From: Chamaecyparis obtusa
Lineage: Eukaryota > Streptophyta > Pinopsida > Cupressales > Cupressaceae
Length of the DNA: 64,000 nt
Direction: 5' to 3'
Assembly (NCBI GenBank): GCA_027943335.1
Contig: BSBK01001302.1
Coordinates: 1,995,501 to 2,059,500 of the forward strand
Shown here one piece after another: positions 36,275-47,659 of the stretch. Below the pieces are notes generated by a model, which was given only the letters and a program-made list of their open reading frames with translations, had not been told where the DNA came from and did not search any database. Within the stretch, counting starts at the first letter, position 1; every line of letters starts with the position of its first letter. The position numbers and the translations under genes were made by a program.

Positions 36275-38745
36275 TCTTAGCACTTCAATTTTTTCATTTA
36301 TAATTTTTATATTTTTTAAAATTATGAAGTGTTTACCAAACGTGCCAGAGTCTTCTTTGAAATCCAAGAATCCCTAAATTGACTATTCTTTTGGAACAAA
36401 CCCTAGCATCTCTTCATTATAAGTAAAAAAACCCTAGGTCAAGCTTCTGGCATTCTATTTGGTCATTAATTTTTAGAAATTATCACTTAAGTCTTTATAA
36501 TGCATGTTTTATAATTTTCCTCCTGGCGGGTTCTTTTCCTAAGTTTCTATCTACCTAACCCAATGCTTTAATTTTTCCTAAGTCTAAAGTTTCACAGGAT
36601 CTTTTTTATTTTCCCTAAGTCCCGTTGATTAATTTTCCTAAGGTTTTGACACTTTATCAAATGCTTATCTTACATTTTAATCTAATGGTGGTCACATAGC
36701 CACAAAGGAAAGATGCAAGGAGATTAACCATTGCGGCATTGCAATAGCCATTGATTTGGTTAGATAACTAAGCATCTCTATTAGGTGGGACCAATTTCCT
36801 TTATTTTATCACAACCGTCTGATTGCAAAGATCTATCACTGTACATTCACTGGGCCTCGTTAATAAAGATTGTAATGAACTAACATCTTGCTTAGGATCT
36901 GACGGTTTCCGTATTTTCATGGATGAAAGATGATCAGACATTTGTGCTTGCGGCATTGCGATAGCCATCAATTTGGTATCAGGCCATTGAGATGCAACAA
37001 TGGGTCCAATTAGAAGGTGCTAAAGGCATTGACCGTTGGATCTTCCATCTAACGATGATGATTAGTCCAGTTGTCAGGTGGGTCCAAGATGTTGTAGTTT
37101 TCAAACCACTGTAGATCTTTCTTAATCTAACAATTATCGCATTTCCACAAAGAAAAGATGCATGAGGTTTTAACCATTGCAGCAACAGGACAACCATTGA
37201 TTCTCTCTTGAGTGAAGATTGATGGTCCTATTTCAAAGACCGATGAAGATAGTGGGTCCATTGCTAGGTGTGCTGAGGTGCTCGTTCTTGATTGGTTGTT
37301 GAGATAGATGGTGGGGCGAGTTTTTCAAAGCCAAATTGACTATTAAGTCAATTTTTAAGATCCTCCCAATGCTGGGAAGGGATATAATCGATGACCGTGT
37401 TTTAAATTTTCCAATTAATAGTTAGGGTCAATAATTTGATTTTTCTGGTAGGTTTTTTTTTGTCAGGGTGTGATACAGTGAACCAGAGACGACAAGCTGA
37501 AAACATTTTTTTTTGTTCCAAGGATGGTTATAGGGAGGGCTTTGAAGCCCAAAATAGGATGTTTCAACAGATGAAGATTGATTCGATATTTTAACAAAAA
37601 GGAAGAGTATGAAGTCACAAATGAAAAGGCAAGACTTGGCAAGGTTTGAAATATTTTTTAGGAGTGTTTGCAGAAGACTTGGTGCTCAAATTAACCTACA
37701 CTTTTGAAAATTGCAACCAATTGCAATCTTTGTGCACTTTGTGTCCTTTGTCTTATCTATGTAATCTTTGATATTTTCTTAAGGGATCCAAATTTTGTAT
37801 GTAAATACCCCTTTATTTCAATAAAAGGATTCCCATGATCACTTTGTAAGCACTAGAACTTGAAAATTTGATTGACAAGTTTTGAGTCTAGGATATAGTA
37901 GACTGTATGAGGCCAACTTTTTTATAGAATAGCAAGTATTAATGGTTTTAAGCCAAGTTTTCATATGGTTTGCACTTTAAAGCATTATGTATACATATAG
38001 ATGATATAGAAAATTGAATAAAATCCAAAGTTCATATCTCTCCTTGGGTTCTCTTTCTTTGAGTTATGAGTTGTCAAATTCATTGCATGGATTATCTTTG
38101 TGTATGTATTGATATTCTTTAGCTTTGATCTAAAGATCAAATTAAATAGGCTCTAGATATAGCACTAATTCTCCAAATTTTGCATAAGGATATCAATAAG
38201 TAGTGTGAATTTCAAGAGTCCTCTGATTAGAATCATCATAGGGTGATAGTATTTTCTAAGGATACAAACCATCAAAGTTCAATGTATTGTCTCTGCATTT
38301 CATTTTGCAATGAAGATGCCACCCAATGGATAAGCCATTGGCCAGCAATGGAGCTAGCTTATAGAAATAATTGCTTGATGAAGTCTTATTGTATTTCCTA
38401 AAATATTGATATAAATCTATTGAAAATCTTTGAAGTATTTTGACCTACATGTTCTGTCCCATCTAATGGAAATGGAGAATCAATAAATGAGTGTATATCA
38501 TTTAGTATTTTCTTATCATCTATCTGTTGTTTTAAAATCCAGTCTATGATTGTCAAAGTAAGGTTTATTTTACTAGATTAGGAGTACCCTCCTCGGTTTT
38601 GTAAAGCCAGAAGTGCAAAGGGTAGTCTTGTCCCTATAGTTTCTCTAGTCATCTTAGAACTCGTATTTGGATATAACCCCTCCTTAAAAACTATAGATGT
38701 ATTGGTTACTTTTGAAACCATAAAGTCCAGTTTGAGGAACCAAAA
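36275..38745 (+). repeat. Tat-like LTR copy 1 (outer left)
   Basis: This 2471-bp LTR begins TCTTAGCACTTC (TGTTAG in copy 2) and ends TTTGAGGAACCAAAA (CCAACA in the others). It includes a plausible polyadenylation signal (TTCAATAAAAGG, 37817) and many degenerate subrepeats built on TAACCATTG and TCTAACG(A/G) words. The left flank is the target duplication CAACC. Confidence 0.92.
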
Positions 38746-38748
38746 AAA

Positions 38749-38764
38749 TGGTGACTCTGATGGT
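38749..38764 (+). promoter_or_regulatory. Tat-like primer-binding site, copy 1
   Basis: TGGTGACTCTGATGGT follows the LTR after three A residues. It matches the TGGYGACTCYRCTGGGG type of primer-binding site in plant Ogre/Tat elements, usually attributed to an arginine tRNA; that attribution is from memory. The last bases merge with an inverted gag fragment. Confidence 0.7.
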
Positions 38765-39005
38765 AAGCTTCTCCTCTACTTTGAGAATTGTTTACATCTT
38801 GATTCTCACTTTCTTCTTCAGAGTCAATCTCATCATATAAATTTGCAGGGGTCATAGCACAACCTCATTCATCATATGATTCCTCCTCATTATCCCCTTC
38901 TTCCTCACTCTCAAGTATATTTTGAGAAACTACACTATAATTAGGATCATGTGGGGACTGGCATGTTGTGCACCATGGAACATCATCAGTCATGTTGACC
39001 GAATG
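38759..39005 (-). repeat. Inverted fragment of the element's own gag
   Basis: These 247 bases are the reverse complement, with scattered differences, of 49677-49923 in the gag region, including the stretch for MTDDVPWCIACQSP and the acidic EEESENQ segment. The left junction shares GATGG with the primer-binding site; the right junction lies three bases from the next LTR. Confidence 0.93.
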
Positions 39006-39008
39006 AAG

Positions 39009-41370
39009 TGTTAGCACTTCATTTTTTTCATTTACAATTTTCATATTTTTTTAATTTTATGAAGTGTTTACCAAATGTGCCAAAGTATCCTTTGAAATCC
39101 GAGAAGCCCTAAATTGACTATCCTTTTGGAAAAAACCCTAGCATTTCTTCATTATAAGTAAAAACCCTAGGTCAATATTTGGTCGTTAAGTTTTAAAAAT
39201 CACTAAAGTCTTTATAACACGTGTTATAATTTTCCTCTTGGGGGGTGCTTTTCCTAAGTTTTTATCTACCTAACCTAACGCTTTATTTTTTCCTAAGTCT
39301 AAAGCTCTATGATCTTTTGTATTTTCCCTAAGTCCCGTTGATTAATTTTCCCAAGGTTTCGACACTTTATCAAATGCTTATCTCACATTTTAATCTAACT
39401 GTGTTTGCATAGCCACAAAGGAAAGATGAAGGGAGATTAACCACTGCAGCATTGTGACAGTCGTTGATTTGGTTGGAAAACTAAGCATCTTTGTCAGGTG
39501 GGATGAGTTGCCTTTGTTTTATCACAACCATTTGATTCTTGAGATCTATCGGTGTATGTTCACTGGGTCTGGTTAATAAAGATTGTAATGAACTAACATC
39601 TTGCTCAGAATCTAATGGTTGTTGCATTTTCACAGATGAAAGATGATCAGACATTTATGCTTGTGGCATTGCAACAACCATCAATTTGGTATTAGTCCAT
39701 TGAGATGCGATAATGGGTCCAATCAGAAGGTACTAAAGGCATCGACCATTAGAGCTTCCATCTAACGATGATGATCAATCAAGTTGTCAAGTGGGTCTAA
39801 CATGCTATAGTTTTCAAACTATCGTAGATCTTTCTTAATCTAACAGTTGTTGCATTGCCGCAAAGAAAAGATGCATGAGTTTTTAACCATTACAAAAACA
39901 CGACAGTCATTGATTCTCTCTTGAGTGAAGATCGATAGTCCTATTTTAAAGACCAATGAAGATAGTGGGTCCATTGGCAAGTGTGTTGAGGTTCTCATTC
40001 TTGATTTCTTGTCGAGATAGATGATGGGGCTAGTTTTTCAAAGCCAAATTGACTATTATGTCAATTTTTAAGAGCCCCCTAATGTGCCAGGAAGGGATAT
40101 AATCGATGACCATGTTTTAAATTTTCCAGTTAACTGTTAGGGTTGATAATTTGATTTTTTTGCTAGGGTTTGATACAGTGAACTAGAGATGACAAGCTGA
40201 AACCATTTTTTTCTATTCCAAGGATGGTTATAGGGAGCGCTTTGAAGCCCAAAATAGGATGTTTCAACAGATGAAGATTGATTGGATATTTTGATAGAAA
40301 GAAAGGAGTATGAAGTCCCAAATGAAAAGGCAAGACTTGGCGGTGTTTGAAATATTTTTTAGGAGTTGTTGTAGAAGACTTGGTGCTCCATTAACCTACA
40401 CATTTGAAAATTTCAACTGATTACAATATTTGTGCACTTTGTGTCCTTTGTCTTATCTATGTAATCTTTGATATTTTCCTAAGGGATCCAAAGCTTGAAT
40501 GCAATCCTTGATTTCAATAAAAGGATTCCTAGGACTACTTTGTAAGCACCAGAACTTGAGCATTTGATTGACAAGTTCTGAGTCTAGGATATAGTAGACT
40601 TTATTAGGCCAAAATTTTTATAGAATCGCAAGTATTGCTAGTTTTAGGCCAAGTTTTTAGATGGTTTTCATTTTGAAGCATTATGTATACATACAGATGA
40701 TATAGAAAATTGAATAAAATCCAAATTTCATATCTCTCCTTGGTGTTCTATTTATTTGAGTTATGAGTTGTTAGATTCATTGCATGGATTATCTCTGTGT
40801 ATGTGTTGATATTCTTCATCTTTGATCTAAAGATCAAATTAAATAGGCTCTAGATATAACACTAATTCTCTAAAGTTTGCATAAGGATATCAATAAGTAG
40901 TGTGAATTTCAGGAGTCCTCTGATTAGAATCATCATAGAGTGATAGTATTTTCTAAGGATACAAACCATCAAAGTTCAATATATTATCTCTGTATTTCAT
41001 TTTGCAGTGAAGATGTCACCCAATGGGTAAGGCACTGGCCAGCAGTGGAGCTAGCTTATAGAAATAATTTCTTGATGAGGTCTTACTGTATTTCCTAAAA
41101 TATTGATATAAATCTATCAAAAATATTTGAAGTATTGTGACCTACATGTTCTATCTCATCTAATGGTAATGGAGAATCAATAAATGAGTGGTTATCATTT
41201 AGTATTTTCTTACCATCTATCTATTTTTTTAAAATCTAGTCCATGATTATTGAAGTAAGGTTTATTTTACTAGATTAGGAGTACCCTCCTTGATTTTGCA
41301 GAGCCATAAGTGCAGAGGGAAGTCTTGTCCCTATAGTTGGTCCAGTCATCTTATAACTCATATTTGGATT
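39009..41370 (+). repeat. Tat-like LTR copy 2, left part (continues 47282-47358)
   Basis: The LTR starts TGTTAGCACTTC and is aligned with copies 1 and 3 until CATATTTGGATT, where element Z interrupts it. It resumes at GGATCTAACCCCTCC (47282) and ends CCAACA at 47358, just before the primer-binding site of the coding interior. It is therefore the functional 5' LTR of the coding unit. Confidence 0.92.
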
Positions 41371-42952
41371 TGTATCATCTTAAAATGGAAGCACTTCCAT
41401 GTTAAGAGCATTTATCCATCTGATTGAGTGGTCTGGGGTCTTTTTAAGTGCCTTGGTCAGGTCTTTTCATGTGTTTGGATGTTTCCCCCTATTTTGCTTC
41501 TATCCTCCTTATTTCCAACCTTTTCTGGATAGTTTTCTCTGAGAATTTGGAGTTTCTGACTATCTGGGTCAAAGATGATCTGGTAGGGTCAAGGACAACC
41601 TAGGTCAGGGATGACCTTGACCCTAACCTAGGGCAGTGTCTACCTTGTCCCTGACCCTAGGTCCAATTTTTAGATTCCAGGAGTTCTAGGATATCGGGTT
41701 TCGGAATGGTAAATCCTTAAATTGAATTTAATTTGTGTCCATTTCTAGGGGTTAAGGTTAATTGGGATTTAATTCTCCAATGTTGGCCTTCTCTATAATT
41801 TTGTGCCCTAGATCAGTATCACTATAAAAGGAAGCCTTCCTCTCTCATTTTCTCCATCCACAATCAAGTTTTAGCATCCTCTTTACATATCTCTTAAGCA
41901 AGATCAAGAAAGCATTTCATCAAGCATTTCAAGGAAGCATTCAATCCCTCTTCTCCATTCAAGTTCTCCTTTGAAGATCAAGGATTCAAGCATTCAATCC
42001 TTTGAAGGAATTTGGTTCAAGCATTCAAGATTCATCATTCAAACCCTAGATCAAGCCATCATGGTGGTGTGATCTTCCTTCAAGATCCTTTGTTCATCTT
42101 CAAGATCCATTTCATTCTCCTTTCAAGGTGGATTCCAAGAATACAATCATGGAGGTTTTGGATTTACATTCATGGTTTTGATTTACATTTTCCATTGTTG
42201 TGTTCAATCTTTCATATCAACATATTTGTTTACATTTCAAATACAATTTCATATCTATTGAATATCATAGCTTCGTTGTTAGATCTACTTCTACTACTTG
42301 CTAGCATTCTCCATTTCAATTTCATTATTAAGGTTGATTCCAAACTGGGGTTTGACCAAGGTAAACCCCTCATCCAAACAACAAAACCATTTTTCTTGCA
42401 GGTATAGGTACAAGACTGTAAATCGAAGCTTGGATCTGGATACTCTTTTTGGTGAACTTCTGAGATCTGCGAATAGATTTTTTGTTAGAGCTATTTTGGT
42501 TCAAGGACAACATTCAGTAGGGGTTAGGATCCTACCCCAGGGTAAGACATTGCCCCGCTATCTAGGTCAAGGATGACCTGCCTTTAGAAAGATAAAAGTT
42601 TTCTGGGTTTTCTCCGTCTTGGCATTTCCAGTCTGGAACAGGTTGCAGAATTGCCTGAAACTGTGTATAGACATCAGAAATCAACATTTTCCAGATCTGT
42701 CCTATTTTGAGGTTATTATTTGCCTTTTATTTATTTCTGATTTCAAGCATATACCTTTCATAGTAGAGTATAGGATTTTATTCTTTCTTCATATTCTCCA
42801 TTGTTTGATTCTTTTGTGCATTGATCACTTCTTTTTGATTAATCCATTTGGATCTTTCCTTTTGGGAATTTGGATTTAGGATAGGTCCTATATTCCACCC
42901 CTACATCAAACCTCCTTCCATAGAGGTGGATTCACATTTTAGGTCTTATTCA
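41371..42952 (+). repeat. Element Z 5' LTR
   Basis: This LTR carries TATAAAAG at 41823, followed within about 30 bp by a CT-rich start-site-like region (CCTTCCTCTCTCATTTTC). Palindrome-like GGTCAAGGATGACC motifs occur at 41566, 41585, 41602 and 42564. Relative to the 3' LTR it has an extra segment of about 70 bp near 42328-42395. Confidence 0.92.
41823..41830 (+). promoter_or_regulatory. Element Z TATA box
   Basis: TATAAAAG occurs in the 5' LTR and at the same place in the 3' LTR (46219-46226), with a pyrimidine-rich stretch just downstream. This position fits the U3/R border of an LTR promoter. Confidence 0.65.
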
Positions 42953-42955
42953 TTT

Positions 42956-42970
42956 TGGTGAACCCGACAT
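42956..42970 (+). promoter_or_regulatory. Element Z candidate primer-binding site
   Basis: TGGTGAACCCGACAT lies three bases after the 5' LTR, at the correct place and with the TGG start of a tRNA complement. I do not recognise the tRNA. Confidence 0.55.
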
Positions 42971-43052
42971 ACTTACCCCCTTTTCTTTTGTGGATTTAGA
43001 TGCTCTATTGTTTTTAGTAGGTCTTTTCTTGCATTAAGATTAGATTTAGTTT

Positions 43053-44177
43053 ATGTCCTTGCATTTTAAATTCAAAAATACAAAAAAATCTATATATTCA
43101 ATAAAATACAAAAATATTTCTTGCATTTCATTTACTATGGAGATTTTTAAGATGCCTTGGTGTGTGGTCATATTCTTTATTACCCTTCTTTTAGCATCTC
43201 TTTACCATACCTATGATGTTTATGAGAGTATCATTCACTTCATTGTGTTGATGATCCTTCATTTTGCACTTACTTATGCTTTTGTGAAATTGACTGATAC
43301 TAGTCTTCCTACATTCAAAACTTTCATTAAAGATTTATGTGGTAGCCTTATTACTCTTTTGGATTATGTGAAGAATTTGGTAGATGATACACCATCTCCT
43401 AATCTTCCTAATCCTAATCCTATCAATTTTAATCCAATTCCAAATCTTCCTAATTTTATTCCTAATCTGATACCTAATTTTCCATTTGTCCATCCTCTCT
43501 CTTCCCGTACTTATGATGGAATTCAAGCTATAGTTCAGGATGCAGATGTACAAGACTTCTTTGGTTTACCTTCTCCTCCGATTCATGATGATATTAAAGG
43601 AAAGGGTAAAGAAACTTCCTCAAAACCTATTATTCCACCTTATACAACCTTTACTCATGAACATGATAAAAAATCACCTCCTGTAGAAGCTTTACATGAT
43701 ATGTACACTACCGTATATAATATGATAACTAAACAAGGTTATAGAGGTTTAGGGCTTGGAGTTAATGAGCATGGTATTAGGTTTCTAGTTCATATACCCC
43801 CTAAAAAGGATTTTCATAGTGTTGGTTGTTCAAAATATCAAGTCAAGGTAGGAGATATTGATCATCCTCCTCCTCTTCATATTCTTCTCCCTACACCTAA
43901 AATAGAAAACCCTAATATTGGACAAGTGGCTAAGAAGGTATATGTTGAGTTAATGAATTCCAAGAAAGAAATCTTTAGACCTATTCTGATAGATGCTTTA
44001 TATAAGTATAAATTTCCTTTTAATTATTGAAATACACATTTACTTGTTGATTGTAAAAATTTCATGTTATATGTTAGAGAAAGAGCTGCTTTAGGAATTA
44101 TATCTCACTCTCGTGCAGTTTTACAATTCCTTCATAATTTTGATATAGGGGATTCCCCTCCTTCTGATATAATGTAG
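43053..44177 (+). CDS. Element Z protein: N-terminal membrane segments and G-patch-like motif
   Basis: An open frame of 325 codons runs to a TGA at 44028. The same frame then continues for a further 48 codons to a TAG at 44175, so that TGA may be a later mutation. The likely start is the Met at 43137 (MEIFKMPW) or the first Met at 43053. Two hydrophobic segments follow (WCVVIFFITLLLASLY and IIHFIVLMILHFALTYAF), then an Asn/Pro-rich stretch (PNPNPINFNPIPNLPNF), a Lys/Ser linker (KGKGKETSSK), and near residue 230 the sequence GYRGLGLGVNEHGI, which fits the glycine pattern of G-patch domains. Some plant gypsy polyproteins carry a G-patch after the protease. No gag or enzyme motif is visible. The function is unknown. 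It is the only long frame in this element and occupies the place of gag. Confidence 0.6.
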
Positions 44178-45815
44178 ATTTTTTCTCCTCTTGTCTCTAG
44201 ACTAGGGGCAAGAGGTGTATTTTTGTCCAATCTTCTTAGGATCCATTAGGTCTTTTATTGGGTCTTAATTGGTATTCTTTCTCTCCTATCTCTCTATGGT
44301 TTTGTATTATGTTTATAATCATCCATAGATCTTATTCAAGATATATTTTCTAAGACATTTATTTTGCAAAAAAGTATCCCTTGTCTCTATCCCTAGGGGG
44401 AACGGTTCTTCCTTCTTTCTCTTTGTCTGGGTAACTTCTTTCCTTAGCTTAGTGGTATTTGTTTATATTGCAATATTATCTCATCATATTGACAAATGTT
44501 TTGACTATGGATAACATTTTTATGAGAATTTGTTGTCCTAGGTCATCACTTCTTTTCTATGTTGCAAATTATGTTCTTTATAAACTCTTACACTTGCTTT
44601 TGTGTTAGAGTTGTTTTCCTCATTCCAAAGATTCCTCTTCCTCTTCTTTGCAGGGGGCTTGATGATTGAATCTTGGTTCCTGACTTTTGAAAGATAATAT
44701 TTTATCTAAAAGCACTTCTCTATGGTGGGGGTCTTGTTGATAAGATCTCTTTCATTGAGGATCCTCTTTCCATGATTGACATATCCTTTTCACAATTATC
44801 TATACTCTTGGATGTAGGGGTCAATACCCCTTGTTAAGAATATGGTTTGCATTGTTGCTAAATAGGATATCTCCTTACATTGTGAAGTAGGTATCCTCTT
44901 CCTCTTCCTTATCATGTCTAGTAGACTACCACAATAAGGTGGGGGGCATATATAGGGTCTCCCTTGTAATATAATTTTTTATTTTAACATGCTAAATCTT
45001 GGAAGGTAACGCACATAAGTTGCTAAATCCTAAAAAGATACACATTTATATGATAAATCCTCCAAAGGCAACACACATAAGTTGCTAAATCCTTAGGAGA
45101 CACACATTTTTCAATTTTCAATATGCTAAATCTTGGAAGGTAACACACATAATTTGCTATATCCTGAAAAGACACATATTTTCAATATGCTAAATCTTCC
45201 GAAGGTAACATGCATAAGTTGCAAAATCATAAGGAGACACACATTTCATATTCATAGTGATACAAGAAGGTGGATCTATGGGTATTCCAGAAGCCATCAG
45301 AAGATGCATTACAATTGCAACCACAGTTTATGGGTGAACTATAAGGTTTGGCCACTTGTTTGGCTCTCCCTCTCTTGGTGATTCATGATAAGGTGGGCAT
45401 CTTACTAGGCAAGGTAATCACTATTTTCTCTTTCTCTCTTTTTGTTTTCATGCTAGTAGGATAGGATCATGAAGCTATGTTATTTATAGTGTTTCTCTTG
45501 TCTTTCTTATGTAATCATTTATGCTTTTATGATAGCTTTCCAAATATGATATTAGTATGAGAAATGTTTCTTAGTGAGCTTTCTTATGCTAGTTGATTTG
45601 GGTTTGTTTTAGTACTAATCATTCTTTTGTGTCTTTTTCCTTTTTTGTTTTTGCACCCTCATGCATGTATGTTGAGTTAGAATCCTTATCTTGGGGGCTT
45701 GTGTCCTTAGCTAAGTGCTATTTTATCTCATGGTGAATCCACTTGGAGCTCTCTCTTCTTCTCCTTTACCAAGAGTTTGCATCGAGTCCATACTCTTGCT
45801 AAAGTGGGGGCTTAA
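44178..45815 (+). other. Element Z noncoding interior
   Basis: Pyrimidine-rich, noncoding DNA follows the frame, with no further gene. It contains the tandem array at 44989-45250 and ends in the polypurine tract AAAGTGGGGG at 45801-45810, five bases from the 3' LTR. Confidence 0.7.
44989..45250 (+). repeat. 61-73 bp tandem repeat, four copies
   Basis: Units start at 44989, 45050, 45123 and 45187. The core is ATGCTAAATCTTGGAAGGTA, then ACRCACATAAGTTGC, TAAATCC and AGACACACATTT. Copies differ by substitutions and small indels. Confidence 0.85.
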
Positions 45816-47281
45816 TGTATCATCTTAAAATGGAAGCACTTCCATGTTAAGATCATTTAGCCCTCTGAGTGAGTGGTCTAGGGTCATGTAAAGTGCCTTG
45901 ATCAGGTCTTTGAATGTGTTTGGTTGTTTCCCCTAGTAGGGTCAAAGATGACCTAGTAGGGTCAAGGATGACCTAGACCCTGACCTAGGGAGGTGCCTAC
46001 CCCATCCCTGACCCCAAGTCCAATTTTTAGATTCTGGGAGTTCTGAGATATTAGGTTTCACAAAGATTTCTTTTCCCACTTCTGGGTCAGCCATTTCTGG
46101 TTTCAAAATGGTAAATCCTTAAATTGCATTTAATTTGGGTCCATTTCTAGGGTTTAAGGTTAATTGGGATTTAATTCTCCAATGTCAACCTTCTCTAGAA
46201 GTTTGTGCCCTAGATCACTATAAAAGGAAGCCTTCCTCTCTCATTTTCTCCATCCACAATCAAGTTTTAGCATCCACTTTTTATATCTCTCAAGCAAGAT
46301 CAAGCAAGAATTTCATCAGGAATTTCAATGAAACATTCAAGCCCTCTTCTCCATTCAAGTTCTCCTTTGAAGATCAAGGATTCAAGCATTGAAGCCTTTG
46401 AAGGAATTTGGTTCAAGCATTCAAGATTCATCATTCAAACCCTAGATCAAGCCATCATGGTGGTGTGATCTTCCTTCAAGATCCTTTGTTCATATTCAAG
46501 ATCCATTTCATTCTCCTTTCAAGGTGGATTCCAAGCATACAATCATGGAGGCTTTGGATTTACATTCATGGTTTTGATTTACATTTTCCATTGTTGTGTT
46601 CAAGCTTTCATATCAACATACTTGTTTACATTTCAAATACAATTACATATCTATTGAATATCATAGCTTTGTTGTTAGATCTACTTCTACTACTTTCTAG
46701 CATTCTCCATGTTAATTTCATTTTTCTTGCAAGTACAGGTATAGGACTATGAATCGAAGCTTGGATCTAGATATCCTTTTTGGTGAGCTTCTAAGATCCA
46801 CGAATAGATTTTTCATTGGAGCTATTTTGGGTCAAGGATGACCTTTAGTAGAGGGTAGGATCCTACCCTGGGGTAAGACCTTGCCTTGCTATCTAGGTCA
46901 AGGATGACCTGCCTTCAGAAAGATAATTTTTTTTTGGGTTTTCTCCATCTCGACATTTCCAGTCCAGAACAGGTTACAAAATTGCCCGAAACTATGCACA
47001 CACATTAGAAATCAACATTTTCCAGATCTTCCCTATTTTGAGGTTATTATTTGCCTTTTATTTATTTTAGATTTTAATCATATACCTTTCATAGTAGAGT
47101 ATAGGATTTTCTCCTTTCTTCATATTCTCTATTGTTTGACTCTTTTGTGCATTGATCACTTCTTTGTGATTAATCCATTTGGATCTTTCCTTTTTGGAAT
47201 TTGGATTTAGGATAGGTCCTATATTCCACCCCTACATCAAACATCCTTCCTTAGAGGTGGATCCCATTTTCACCTTATTCA
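45816..47281 (+). repeat. Element Z 3' LTR
   Basis: A 1466-bp copy of 41371-42952, preceded by the polypurine tract. TATAAAAG is at 46219, and GGTCAARGATGACC motifs are at 45939, 45959, 46829 and 46895. The right end CTTATTCA meets the target duplication GGATC. Confidence 0.92.
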
Positions 47282-47361
47282 GGATCTAACCCCTCCTTAA
47301 AAACTATAGATGTATTAGTTTCTTTTGAAAGCATAAAGTTTAGTTTGAGGAACCAACAAAA

Positions 47362-47377
47362 TGATGACTCTACTAGG
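47362..47377 (+). promoter_or_regulatory. Tat-like primer-binding site, copy 2
   Basis: TGATGACTCTACTAGG follows LTR copy 2 after three A residues. It differs from the copy-1 site by G-to-A changes, consistent with decay, and marks the start of the coding interior. Confidence 0.7.
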
Positions 47378-47659
47378 GAAGAGAGATGATACAGTTGTGA
47401 TAAATCTGAATTTAAGATCTCTGGTGTTATAATTTTATATCAAATAATGTAGGTACAAGTTGAGCTAGACTCCTAGCCTTCTTATTTGTCACAACCAGTC
47501 AGTTACCATTGAAGAACATAGAGCTATTTACAATCCTTTGTTTTGTGCACTATTTTGAAAATTTTACTAGGATTTGCATTATCTATTATAAATTCATTCT
47601 TTGATCATTCCCAAGTATTAAGTACTCTAATATTTTAAGTTAGTAAGATAAGTCCCAAC

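Larger units (their letters stand above)
41371..47281 (+). mobile_element. LTR retrotransposon Z without gag-pol (LARD-like)
   Basis: A 5911-bp element has LTRs 41371-42952 (1582 bp) and 45816-47281 (1466 bp), both starting TGTATCATCTTAAAATGG and ending CTTATTCA. The flanking duplication is GGATT/GGATC (41366-41370, 47282-47286), and the uninterrupted LTR copies have GGATC here. The internal 2.86 kb has a primer-binding site, one long frame for an unfamiliar protein, a tandem repeat, and a polypurine tract; there is no gag, protease, RT or integrase. It must have moved with enzymes supplied by another element. Confidence 0.92.

Noticed and set aside
42012..42407. 131-codon frame repeated at 46408
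   Set aside because: It lies in the LTRs of element Z, differs in length between the copies, and has low-complexity His/Phe/Ile composition; better read as LTR noncoding sequence.
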